DNA of 64,000 nucleotides from Orbilia blumenaviensis (Eukaryota > Ascomycota > Orbiliomycetes > Orbiliales > Orbiliaceae). The position numbers and the translations under genes were made by a program. The DNA is taken from NCBI GenBank assembly GCA_036872755.1, contig JAVHNS010000008.1, forward strand, positions 1,054,001-1,118,000. Reading direction: 5' to 3'. Of this stretch, positions 1 through 10,706 are shown in pieces; position 1 is the first letter of the stretch, and each line of letters opens with the position of its first letter. Under the pieces are notes generated by a model. It made no database searches, had not been told where the DNA came from, and worked only from the letters and a program-made list of their open reading frames with translations.

Positions 1-227
1 GGCCCTTCGAATCGGCTAGTTCCACCGCTTTGATATCTGCTCTGTGATTGCGTCTGACTAGCCCGATATTGATTTCTGATAACAATAGTCCCTTTTTTGA
101 AATTTTAATATCTGATTGCTTGTTATATATTACATCCGCGAAGAATAACAATTCCCCACTTTGCAAGCTTTGATCTTGATGATGCAACGTTCAAGCAACT
201 GTCTACCTCCTGAAATCTATATTCACG

Positions 228-2290
228 ATGGCTGCCGATGTCTCTCTGCCTAATAATCTGGAATACAACCATGATACCTTTATCAAAATCGGCTTGGCTC
301 TTGCGTACTCGACGCCGTTTTACAGAACGCTCACAATAAACGAAGCGGTCTCGGATCTTTACGATCGCACCAGTTCAAATCTCACTTCTGAAGCAACAAT
401 ATCTCAGATTCTCGGACCGGATTTTCAAAGAACAGAGCAAGAGATACCCATATTTCAAGCGCTTGGAGAGCAGAAGGCAGTCCTCGTGGCTTTATTCCTG
501 GATTCATATTTCCAAAGCCTGCCGCATGAGAATATACACTATATGTTATTGGTTCCTGCGATAATCCTGCCAATACTTGCTCTTATTGCTGTCATCCTAA
601 GGTTTTTCACAAGGTGCTTCATCACTAACATGGTGAGATTGGAGGATTGGTTAATTATCCCCGGATTGGTACGCATAGCCTGAACTTCCTACCTTATCCT
701 AATATACACAGCGGGCTAATCATCTATCCAGATCCTTGCTATTGTGATTTCAATTGTAATAGCCATGAGTAAGTATTCCAGCTCTGCACGCACCACATCA
801 TTGAATTAAAGACAGCTAATGCGGTCGGGCACACATAGATAAAGCCGTGGGAGTTCACATCTGGGACGTTCCCATGAACAAAATTCTATATATTTGGAGG
901 GTAGGTAGACACGGCCTTCCCAAAAGCAAAAACAAAAAATAATCGTTCAGCATTCAAAATCAATTAGACAGCAAAATACTAACTTGCAACCCAAACTCGG
1001 GTATCCCATGCAGATGGCGATAATACAACAAAACTTTGTAACATTCTGTCATTTCTTTATCAAATCCTCTCTCCTCGTCTTCTACTACCGCCTATGCCCT
1101 AAGCCTTCTTTTCGCATCGCTGTTCTAGTAACTGCGGTCGCAAACACTTGTCATACATTTTCAAACCTCTTTGCTGTCCTACTTTCTTGCAAACCAATAA
1201 TTTGGTCCGATGCCCTCTTTATAGCAAAATGCAGCGTTAATCGCTATGCTTTAAACTTTTCTGGGGTAGTTATCTTTATGGTATTAGACGTTGTCATCGT
1301 ACTGTTACCGATACCGTATATTCTAAGACTTCAGTTGAAGAAACGGGAAAAGGTATTGACGATAGGGCTTTTTAGTCTAGGAGCGCTGTATGTATACACT
1401 ATTCTCCACCAAAAAGTTGGGCTTTTCTATATTTAGCCAGGATATACTGAATTAAGCTCTAGGGTTGTCTTCGCGAGTGGGATGAAAGTCGCCCGGCTAC
1501 ATGATCTTGCGTATAACGTCGACACAACATGGCAAATCGACAACCTTCAATGGACAGTGTAGGCTTCACAGAACCCCTACCTAATTTTTATATCACATCG
1601 ATATACCTCCTATAGACCCCAATTACTTACACCTCTCTTACTACCAGCGTCGAACTAAACCTCGGTATAATCTGTGCTTGCGCTCCTTCTTTCCGCCACC
1701 TTACGTCGCGCAGCCGTCTAAAGCGTCTCTACCACGAGCGAATAAAACCTCTACGCCGTTTCTTTAATCCCAAAGCCCGCGACGGTTTAGAAGACCGCAA
1801 AAGCTCTGTCGGGACAAGCGAAGCGACAGCGTCCTCAAGAGATCTTGCCCTCCAAAAACTCAACACCAACGCAACCAATCCCAGCAGTGCAGCTCTTCCA
1901 ATACCACGAGCAGCCGATATCAGAGTTTTAAATCCCCACCATCGGCGAACCTTCGCAGTAGGTGCTAGGACAAGTAGCCTACCGGCAATTGAGCTCATAA
2001 GTACTATAAAACCATCTCATCTACACCCTTCTCCAACATTCAAACCGAGGCCAAATTTAAAAATATTATCAAGAGACGATATCGACCTTATCGAACAGGG
2101 ATACCCTGGACTGGGACCGGGAACCATGGATGCGTATAACTATAGCGAAGACGAGGAGATTGAAATCGAAAGGGAAAGCATATATACCCATGATTTAACG
2201 CGGGCAAGTTCTCGAGCATTGCCAGAGGAATTGGAGAATTGTGGATTTTCAATTCTGCCGAAAGATGCGGCTGCCTTTCGAGCAGGATAA
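228..2290 (+). CDS. rhodopsin-domain integral membrane protein (fungal 7-TM family), 6 exons
   Basis: Model: exons 228-668, 732-768, 839-900, 1014-1387, 1463-1558 and 1648-2290, about 550 residues with consistent phases. The family is recognised from the motif RLEDWLIIPG after the first membrane helix, VGVHIWDVP before the third, KSSLLVFYYRL in the middle, LLPIPYILRLQLKKREK and LFSLGAL late, and VELNLGIICACAPS in the last helix. These are hallmarks of the fungal rhodopsin-domain family of plasma-membrane proteins, which bind no known retinal and whose function is unsettled; some members sit in secondary-metabolite clusters, but no such cluster is visible here. The first ~100 residues before the first helix are longer than usual. 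The C-terminal tail after about residue 350 is cytosolic-type, rich in Ser, Arg and later acidic residues. The last intron could use another acceptor; the one chosen restores the conserved VELNLG motif. Family certain, exon edges good. Confidence 0.8.
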
Positions 2291-2739
2291 ACAATAAAAT
2301 TGAAAATATTAAAAAATTAAAATAAGTTACGTGTAAGATATCAGATTAAACAGCCATGAGGAGTACTACTATAGCGATTTAAAACAAATAGGTCTCACGA
2401 CTTTTATCTGGTTGCTGGGTTAGGGTTAACAATGTATCATATGTTCCCTTTAATAACTTAAAACATCAACAAAGGGTTACTTCCTTCGCATGAACTGGCA
2501 TTGAATTTATGAGTATAATAATACAAAAAGCTATCAATTTTGTCGCTCAACCGAAAAGTTTCGCCTAAAAGTACAGACCAAACAATGGATAACAAAAAAA
2601 AAAAAAGAAAGAAAGAAAGAAAGAGGGATTGTGGCTTTTGGTATTTCAGCCTTCGCAATCGTCACACCATAAGTACTTCAAACGCTACATATGCGCTTAG
2701 TCTTTCAATATTTGATAATACTAGTCGATAGTCGTGCTA
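2291..2739. other. intergenic, convergent gene ends
   Basis: This 449-bp gap lies between the stop codons of two convergent genes. It is AT-rich and holds an A13 run followed by GAAA units (2594-2623) and two telomere-like TTAGGG units near 2417-2428. No gene is seen. Confidence 0.6.
2594..2623. repeat. A13 plus (GAAA)n microsatellite
   Basis: Thirteen A residues are followed by four GAAA units and GAGGG. It lies between two convergent genes, in likely 3' UTR or spacer, and is a simple repeat with no coding meaning. Confidence 0.85.
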
Positions 2740-4777
2740 TTAAAATGCGCCTGGCATCTCCTTTGTAACGGCGTAAACGCTATCTTCGTCGCCTAACACC
2801 TTTTCTTTACCACCCATTAACGCGCTGTCGAACTGTACTTTATCTCGGTTTGCATATATTGACTCGTTGAATGAAAATTTGGGAAAATCACTACCCCCAT
2901 CATTAACTTCAATTTGCGTAGCATTTGTGCGGGGAACTATATTATTGGTTGTCGCTATAGGTGACTTGTTTTCAAAGACCGGAACGCTTGGAATACTGTC
3001 CCCAATATGATATGCGTCTGCATGTGGGACCATGTTAGTGGTTGTCATAATCGGTGGTCTGCCTTTGATAGTTTGGCCGTCCAGGACGTTATCTCCCATC
3101 TGGCATGCGGCTGCGTGAGGAACTGTGTTTGTAGTTGTCACAATAGGTTTTTCGCTGGGAGGTAGAAGAGTCGAAATTGGATACCCATTGCGGTTTCCAA
3201 GTCCCCGATCCCCACATCGTACAGAGTCGACATGTGCCATGACAATATTTGCAAATGCAGCTGCCTGTTGATCTACTGAGATATCAGTTGTTGTTGTTAT
3301 TGCTGTTGTTCTTGTTGCTACTTTTTTTGTTGGCTGCAGAGCTTGTGTGGGAGCTATAGCGGTAAAAGCAGCTGCCTGATTACCGACGAGAGCGATTGGG
3401 TTTTCTAAAGGTGCGGTGTCTGGAACCATAATACCATCCTGCGGGTTACTCATGGCGCCATTAATGATATTTCGCTCCCTCTCTTGTTCCCCTTCGCCAC
3501 TCTGGATTTTATCAATGTTTGCGATAAGGTCTTGAGACCAGGCATTCGTTTCGTCCGCCGGTAAAATGGACGGAGAAATATCCCCAGCTGCAGACGATTC
3601 GCCAAAACTACGCCTGACTACAGTTAGTAGATCGGCATTCTCGTCGATTACCGGGAACGACTCTTTTTCTTCCACCGCAGCACCGTTTGTCCGGGTATCT
3701 GCTTCATCTACGGTCGGTAGCTCCTCGGAGACCAGTATACTATACCGCCTCTGATGCTCCGTTGCGGTTGCTGTTGCTGTTGTGGATACTGGAAAAGCTG
3801 TCTTTGGTTCTGGGGATTCGACTAGTGGGCCGTAATCACTGCTGGCGATTTGTTGGAGGGTTGGCCTAGTAGAATCGTCGCTGTATACGCTTGACGTCCC
3901 GTCTTCGACTGTATGAGGAGGGACTAACAGACTGGTATATTTTGTTTCTGGCGACCCAATTCTGGTAGCATGCTTTGGAGCTATAGGGGTTGTGTTTACG
4001 GCACTAGCAGCTTGTAGCGCAGGGGGGATGTTCGCAGGGGGGCTGGCTTCAAGGTCGAAACTAGCAGGACTTTCAGGCTTTGAATTAGGAGAAACTGTTG
4101 CATCCCGTGTGGGAACTGGCTCGACAAATCCGCTGTCTACTAATCTGGTACGCTTGAGTTAGTTCCTCGAAATAGGGGTATATTCAAAATCAAGAATGCT
4201 GGAGTCCGGCGGTCTGACCTTTCCTTTCTCCGTGTGCAAACTGCTCCCTTCCAGAATCTGGATTTTGCTGTGGACTTGATAACCCATCTAAGGCTTTAGC
4301 AGAACCAGCAACTGGATCCTTTGGCTTCTGCTCTTGCATTGCTCTCAGACCGGCCTTTGCACTCTCGTCCGCATCCAACGTCGAACAACTCGCTAAGCCT
4401 CTATTCGCAGCATTGCCTTCTGGTACGGTTACATTTGTTCTAGGACTAACAGCTAGGTAATCATCACCATATTTTTCTAGGGTATACATATGCGAGCCAG
4501 CGTTGCCGTTTACGGCGAGATTTTGTGCATTGGGGGCACTGATTTTTCGAGGCTCCGTTTTCGCAGAGTCGTTGGTTGTTGGAGGATCTCCAAGATTGAA
4601 GGACTTACGAAAGCCAGGGTCTCGAGCATTTGGCGGTTTGTTGGGGTCAGGTTTGGCTGCCGTCGTTGCGGCGGCGGGAGTAGGCGAGGAAGCAGGCGCT
4701 GTAGGGGCATTGGATACACTTTTCTTGTGGCCGTGGGAATGGTGGAGAATGGACTTGATCTTCTCTCTGAAAGTCAT
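2740..4777 (-). CDS. hypothetical low-complexity protein with internal degenerate repeats, 2 exons
   Basis: Exon 1 is 4777-4219 and exon 2 is 4139-2740. The 79-bp intron (4140-4218) starts GTCAGA, has a CTAAC branch site and ends TTAG. The joined frame gives about 652 residues. I chose the ATG at 4777 (MTFREKIKSILHHSHGHKKS), because the frame upstream to 4912 reads as a hydrophobic stretch that looks like untranslated leader. The N-terminus is basic and may be amphipathic. The rest is Ala/Thr/Pro/Ser-rich and probably disordered. A unit of about 35 residues with core (P)I-x-TTTN-x-VPH recurs three times in exon 2 (DNA about 2900-3160), with a weaker fourth copy upstream. No family is recognised and there are no clear membrane segments or catalytic motifs, so no function is proposed. 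The spliced open frame and conserved branch site make it a real gene with good probability. Confidence 0.65.
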
Positions 4778-5807
4778 GATTGCTAAAATACAAAACGATG
4801 AAAGAAAGAAAGAAATTACGGCTAGAAACTCGATAGAAAATTGGTCGGCAAATATACCTAGGTATGTAGTAGCTGAGTGTGAAGCAGAGGAGAACTGACT
4901 TTCTAATATCAAGAAAGTTCACGACGGGGAGATGCCGTTTTAAGGTAGTGCTGCTGTGCTGGTTGGGGTTTGAAGCTAGCTGAGTGGTTGCGGGCTGAAA
5001 TGACGGTTGAAGAACCAAAAGAGCCAACAAAAAATGGCTGTATCCCGCGTGAAAGACTTTCCCTAAGTAACGGGCTAGAAATCAGTAGCTATCACTCGAA
5101 CCGGCCTGTCACTGCTGTCGAACGAGCCAGAGAATTCGTGTTGATTGGCGAGGATGACTGTCGCACGGACCTAAGATCCAGCACTAATTGTATGGTACTT
5201 ACTAGGTAAGTAGCAGCTGGCCTGACCGGAATCTGTCGAAGCTAATACGGTTCAGAGTTTCGCTCGACGTGTTTTAAATATGCTCTGGATGAGATTGAAC
5301 TCAAACCCGAAGGCGTGCACACTCCGCGACAGGATAATATATAAGTACTGATTACTTACTTAAGTATTGATATCATCACAGACGAGTTAGGCAATTAGAA
5401 TGAACGTGCAAGCACTACTACTACTTGAGCCCTTAATTCATACTACCGCTGCTCCTCACGCCCTAGACATGCCACATTGAGACCCTTGATTCTCGTGGTC
5501 TCTGACGTCCATTCGGAACTTCTACTGGCAAGCCAAGGAAAAACATGTTCAAACATGGGAACCCAGGCAGCTCCAGGCATCTATGACGTCGGCTCGCCTA
5601 AGCAGGGTCGAACGCCGGAAGGGAAGGTAGCCTTGCCAAAAAAAAAAAAAAAAAAAAAAAGGTCTCACTACGTTAACCTGCACTTGCAGCTGGGTGAAAG
5701 ATTTTGTCACTCTGAAGCAGCCTGAACGTTCTGGGACGCTATCGTCTGATTACGACATCTTCAATTGCATGCAAAAAAAGAGAGAAAATTATCATCTGCG
5801 GCATTAG
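4778..5807. other. intergenic, divergent promoters
   Basis: This is 1.03 kb between divergently transcribed genes, so it should hold both promoters. It contains an A23 tract at 5638-5660. Short open frames on both strands have no family features. No gene is called. Confidence 0.5.
5638..5660 (+). repeat. A23 homopolymer tract
   Basis: Twenty-three consecutive A residues in an intergenic region. A poly-A tail of a retroposed sequence is possible, but I see no target-site duplication longer than about 7 bases and no recognisable element body. Confidence 0.8.
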
Positions 5808-6397
5808 ATGACACTCAATACTCTCATGTTTTTTTCTCGTATCCCCATGTTCACACCACCCCAGCTGCAAGCCCAAGTGTGCGAAATTCTCCGAGAAGTC
5901 CAGCCCCTTATGGACGCTATCAACCCAGAATACCACACCACCATTGCCCGGGTTGTAAATGTTGCCGCAGACCCTACCGACGCAATCGCTGACGCGGTCG
6001 ATGCAACCAATACTCAATACCTGGCTCTCTGGCTTGTTACCCAGATCTTCTACTCTTACTACCTAGGCCCATTGGTCAATTTCTTTCTGAGTTCCATCGG
6101 TTTCAGCCCGCTGGGCTCTCTTTTCGGTATGTTTGCTCTACTCTTGGACCTTGGGAAAAAATTACAACAACCAACAACACAGATATCGATTTCTAACTTG
6201 GTGCCTTTCGCAAAGGGACATGGATATCATGGTATTACAGCCCGCTCGGGTGGTTGACAAGAGCATTTGTCCTACCGTTCCTGAATCAAACAGGACTAGC
6301 AGATGATGCCCTAAAAGCGCCAGCAGCGTGGATATGCCTTGTTGCAAGTATCCTATGGGCTGGGAGACGGGTTGCTGGAAACCAACGGGTTTCCTAG
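5808..6397 (+). CDS. small hypothetical membrane protein, 2 exons
   Basis: Exon 1 is 5808-6126 and exon 2 is 6216-6397. The 89-bp intron starts GTATGT, has a CTAAC branch site and ends CAAAG. The joined product is about 166 residues. Reading without the intron stops soon after it, while the spliced frame continues TWISWYYSPLGWLTR and closes with a second hydrophobic stretch ending AGRRVAGNQRVS. Hydrophobic segments lie around residues 68-105 and 140-160, so two or three membrane helices are likely. ATG codons at 5808, about 5829 and 5847 are all possible starts; the first is used here. No family is recognised. The divergent neighbour upstream and SUR7-like gene downstream give no hint of its role. 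Confidence 0.6.
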
Positions 6398-7092
6398 CCT
6401 GGGCTAAGACGCATGTGAAACCTAAGCTTCGGATTCACCCTTTGTATTATTATTATACTCTCAGAACCATTTTGCTTCCCTGTACTCTATTTTGAATGCC
6501 TTAGCACCACACGAGGGAATTCCTCACAACTTGTTCCAGCTAGTAGGATTGTCTAGAATACAATACATTAGGTGGTTGTACTAGTTTAGCCCTGTGGGTG
6601 GTACACTACGCTATATTGAGCGGGTTCTTCCTCGTGCATCGTGGCTTCAAAATCGAAAGCATATAGAACTATGATAGCCTTGAACATAGGTGCTGTATGA
6701 AAAGGAACTATGATTCGCTTATCTGTGGCGCGTACACAGCATGTACATGGGTTGGCCTCGCTGCTCTAGAATGGGTGTAGCAAGGCCATATAAATCATGA
6801 GAGTGCAAAGGGCCTCCGGACGTCTTCGATAGGGCTGGCAGGGCGCGTCACTCACAACCCGCTCAAATGTACAGAAAGAACCTCATGGTCGCACGAAGCA
6901 TATCATCTCTACACCAACTTCACCAAACTCTATCATCGTGTATTGATACCCATACTGCGACCCACCGACCCACGATCGCATCGATTCATTCATCAATCCC
7001 TTCACGAATCCCTCCATCAGTCCCTCCGGTTATGGCAATTGTCCTACTCATTAGGCTCAATTCACTGTAAGGCTCTGACGGAACTCTCCAAG
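6398..7092 (+). other. intergenic, upstream of SUR7-like gene
   Basis: This 695-bp spacer holds the 3' end of the preceding gene and the promoter/leader of the next. Shortly before the start codon are CATC/CCATC-rich pyrimidine stretches typical of fungal 5' leaders. An upstream in-frame ATG at 6943 would add 50 Ser/His/Arg-rich residues, which I regard as leader. Confidence 0.5.
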
Positions 7093-7996
7093 ATGGGGAA
7101 ACACACCTTCACCGTCCTCCACTTCACTGCGACACTGTCTATCCTCATCTCTGCTATCCTCCTGTTAATCATCTCTCTGTCCGGCCAAATTTGGCGTGAC
7201 TTTTCCCTCATGACGGTCAACCTCAAAAATGGGTCTGCCTTCGAGGTGATCCCATTTTCCCGTGATCGCGACTCATACGCCACCTATGGTACCTTTGGAT
7301 ATTGTATTCAGAATATTGACATGGGACAAGGTTACCAAAAACAATCCTGCTCAGATCCAACGGTCGGATATCCTATTACAGAGATCCAGACCGCCATTGA
7401 CGGTACAAAGTTCTTTGAGAATAACAAACACTTAGATTCTTTGACTAAAGTCATGATCCTACACCCGATTGGATGCGTCATCGCCTTCATAGCGGGTATG
7501 TTCGGGATTAGGTCTGGTTATGTGCGAAGTATTTGGTCTATGGCTCTTACCCTGGTCGCCTGGATTATGACAACCGTTGCAATGGGCATCGAGTTGTATA
7601 TTTTCGTTATCATGCACGAGCATATTTCGTCCAAGGAAATCGGAGGGGGGAGTCGAGGCTGGATTGGTCCTGCCATCTGGTGTTTGGTCGTCGCTTTTTT
7701 GCTTCTAACCTACGCGGTCATCGTCATGGGAGCTACAATCTGGCAGAAGAAATACTGGTGGGGAGGTGGGGAGGCTGTTGTAGTCGCCACTAGGAAGAGG
7801 AGAGGGAGAAGGGTCCCTGGCAGAGGGGTTAATGGTGAAAGCGACTCCGGCGAAAGCTCACCAGTCAGAAGATGGAGTCGGGACGATGGTCATGTCCCAT
7901 TTTGGAGGCATCGAGTTGTAAGTTCCGTACCCGTTACCACAAATTTATAGGCTCTAACCTGTTCCCTAGGAGGATAATACTTTGGTCTTTGAATGA
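7093..7996 (+). CDS. SUR7/PalI-family four-helix membrane protein, 2 exons
   Basis: Exon 1 is 7093-7917 and exon 2 is 7970-7996, separated by a 52-bp intron with GTAAGT, a CTAAC branch and CCCTAG; the product is about 283 residues. The start at 7093 places a hydrophobic helix right at the N-terminus (MGKHTFTVLHFTATLSILIS). An extracellular loop follows with the family-type pattern YGTFGYCIQN and a second cysteine (QKQSCSDP). Three more helices lie around residues 125-148, 155-182 and 195-220. The C-terminal tail is basic, then Ser/Arg-rich. This is the topology of SUR7/PalI claudin-like proteins, which organise cortical membrane domains (eisosomes) or, for PalI, take part in ambient pH sensing. 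Which branch this belongs to cannot be decided by eye. Without the intron the tail would read on to VVSSVPVTTNL; the spliced tail ends EDNTLVFE. Confidence 0.75.
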
Positions 7997-8342
7997 ACTA
8001 GGGTGTGTTTATGACTATTATTCTGCTCCTGTCGTCGGCATTCTAGGGTTTCACGGAAGGGAAAGGTTCAAATGAACGAATTGTGTAACAGCGGAGGATA
8101 CGAGGTTTATTGAATTCGGATGAACAGAACTCTTAGAAGGTACTCAGGTCCTTAGCCTAGGTGCTTGTATATTATTACTTTGCTCTTATTTTTTTTTACC
8201 ACTCAGTCTCGGCACTTACCACGGCCGGGGAATTACCAGTCTCGGCGCCTTGTTAAAAGACACTACTCTGCGTAGATGTCGGCATCACTATGAGCTTTCT
8301 GTTAGCATGAGCAAAATACAAATAAAGATTCTCCAGAGAAAC
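7997..8342. other. intergenic, convergent 3' ends
   Basis: This 346-bp gap lies between the SUR7-like gene and the convergent amylase gene. Nothing but 3'-UTR-like AT-rich sequence is seen. Confidence 0.6.
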
Positions 8343-10213
8343 CTACAAATCATTAAGCCTGTCTCTCCCTGGCGCATCTTTATTAACCCAGATAGCGCAA
8401 CTTGTGCCAGGGCAGGTGAACTCTCCCCACCCGTCGTCATTGATCACGACTTCTCCCTGTTCCCATCCCAAAACATCCGTCCATACTTCTCCTTTATGTT
8501 CGGCCCCTACACTCATCCACTTTGTTCCGGGCCCGGCGTTAGAAAGCACGACCGCAAGTCCATACGACTTGTCATGAGTTCCCTTCCTAACCCACCCGAC
8601 GCAGTTTGGTTCATCCCAGTAGTCATCTTGTGTCCCGTAGGAGTAGAACTTCCTCGCCGCCATCATGACTGGTATTTTACCATCTGACGCGGGCGGTTCC
8701 TCGCGATCGGGGTTTTTGATGCCGAACAGGTCCTATACACATATTAGCCATCTTGTTATTCAATTTGAAGTTTTAGGCAGAAGCAACGACGGACCCCATA
8801 GAAGACACATGGATATCCGTCGATCCTCAAAAGAATGATTGCATAAGCCAAAGCCTTCATCCACCCTTCCATCTTCACATAGCTCGCTTGACCAAACTGC
8901 GTATCATGATTCCCGACTACGGTTACTGCGTTAACCGGCATAGTCTGCACTAACCCTCCATCGAAAACCCTCCTCAGATCTGCCCTCTCGCTAGTACTGA
9001 TCTCGCAGAAGTTATAGAATAACGGGGCATCAAACAGCGAGAACTTGCGGTCCAGCATGGCAAGGTACTTGTGCATATTCTCGGCCGAATCTTGCCACCA
9101 CTCGCCAACGAAGAACCAGCTCTGAGGAACATTCTCGTCGAGATGATGGATAAAATCCTTCAAGAATTTTTCTGAGAAATGCCTCGCTGCGTCGAAGCGC
9201 ATGCCGTTGAGTTTTAGTTCTTTAGTGACCCAGACACCCCAGTTCTTGACGTCTTCTTGGACCTTTGGGTGGGAAAAGTCGACGTCGGCGAACATAAGGT
9301 AGTCAAAATTACCCTTTTCGCTGGTGTCAACTGCAGGAGACCATTCTTTGCCAACAATGGAATATATCGCCTTCTTGCCATTTTCGTTGTTGCTACATGT
9401 CATAGCCATATATAGATTAGAAGCCTTGCAGCATCACCTTAGTTGAGCAGGGGTTAAGCATACAAATCGGTGCCGCTAAAATGCTCCCAATGATATTTCA
9501 TATCACTATACTTTCCCCCTCTGCCTTCAAAATCAAACCCAAACCAGCCGTCAATGTCATATGGATCAGATATGGCTTTTGTGCGGTCATTGGGGTCAAC
9601 TTCGACGACTTTACAACGTTCCGTGTGATCTGCGCCGGCCTTATGATTCAGGACTACATCGAAATAGAGCCCAACGGAATGTTCTTTGGCAAGGTCTCTG
9701 AGGGCGATCAGGTCTTCTCTCGACCCCCACTTCGTAGGAACGCTTCCCTTTTGGTCGAATTCGCCCAAATCGTATAGGTCGTACTGTTGGATTTTGCATT
9801 AGTCTTCACTTGTTGCAGTAATATCTCGAGTTGCCAAAATAATAAAAACTTCGTTATTCTTTTAGGGAAACTAATGATAATATTGTATACGCACGATATC
9901 ATAACCATTCCCTTGGGGAGAAGTTGCTTTACAAGCAGGAGGTATCCATATATTCGAAACCCCAATAGAATTGAGGCCTGGAATGACTTTGGCGAGGCGC
10001 TTCCAGTGTTTCTGATCGGCCGGAACGTACCTATAACATAAAATTAGCCTAATAGGAAGATCTCTGTTATAGATGTGGTAGCACAAAGCCGATAATATCT
10101 AATAAGCGGTTGTGTAACTTGCGCGAACACCCTTACCATTCAAACGCCTGCACCATACAAGCGTTAACTGGAGTTGGTGGAACTCTCTCGTCAGTCTTTG
10201 TATCAGTCGCCAT
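8343..10213 (-). CDS. intracellular-type alpha-amylase (GH13, likely subfamily 5), 5 exons
   Basis: Exons are 10213-10137, 10030-9895, 9783-9464, 9392-8795 and 8732-8343, giving about 506 residues. The enzyme hydrolyses internal alpha-1,4-glucosidic bonds of starch-like glucans. All four GH13 conserved regions are visible: DVVLNH (about residue 113), GMRFDAARH with the nucleophile Asp (about 245), FVGEWWQ with the acid Glu (about 275) and VVGNHDTQ with the third Asp (about 341). The N-terminus (MATDTKTDERVPPTPVNACM) has no signal peptide, which fits the cytosolic fungal amylases related to bacterial liquefying enzymes rather than secreted Taka-amylase types. In fungi such enzymes have been linked to cell-wall alpha-glucan synthesis. 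The last intron starts GTCCGT, an acceptable but non-consensus donor; all joints restore family sequence, e.g. GNGYDI/YDLYDLGEFD. High confidence. Confidence 0.92.
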
Positions 10214-10706
10214 TTTTTTCCTTGTCTCGTGAAACCGTAAAATCTATATAAAAAAAATCGCGAAGCCAAAAAACCAAAAAGTTTCGTGTAATTCGAACAA
10301 TTGAAAGAATTCGATCTTCGGCGAATATGCTGGACGAAGTATAGTGAGAATTATACTAGTAACAAGTGGCGGATCCCCCGCTTTGGGCACGATTTATACA
10401 CGTCTACACTCACTATTTGCTATGGTCAGAATTCTGCATGACGCACGCCAAGCATAGTGTGAGACCCTTGCCTGGTTCGATGTGACTTTGGATTCAACGC
10501 GCCCCACGACGTGACGGCTACAGAAATCTTCAAATTCAAACGTATAATAGATGGTATTAGACGCCAACATTCAATGACCCTTGCTAACGAGTCTCTATAA
10601 ACACATACAAGAAAACAGGGGTATCCGCTAGAAATGCAATAGATGAATCGGTTTGAGAACTTCCAACTTTTTAGTACCGTGTTCGCGTCAAGGTCGTGGA
10701 TTCGAA
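10214..10706. other. intergenic, amylase promoter and ankyrin-gene 3' end
   Basis: This 493-bp gap has the amylase leader on one side and the 3' end of the ankyrin gene on the other, both on the minus strand. No feature beyond AT-rich stretches is seen. Confidence 0.5.

Noticed and set aside
2417..2428. Two telomere-like TTAGGG units
   Set aside because: Only two units inside an ordinary gap between genes; no array or subtelomeric context.
5341..5660. Possible SINE-like retroposon ending in A23
   Set aside because: No convincing A/B boxes, no second copy in the window and no target-site duplication beyond about 7 bases.
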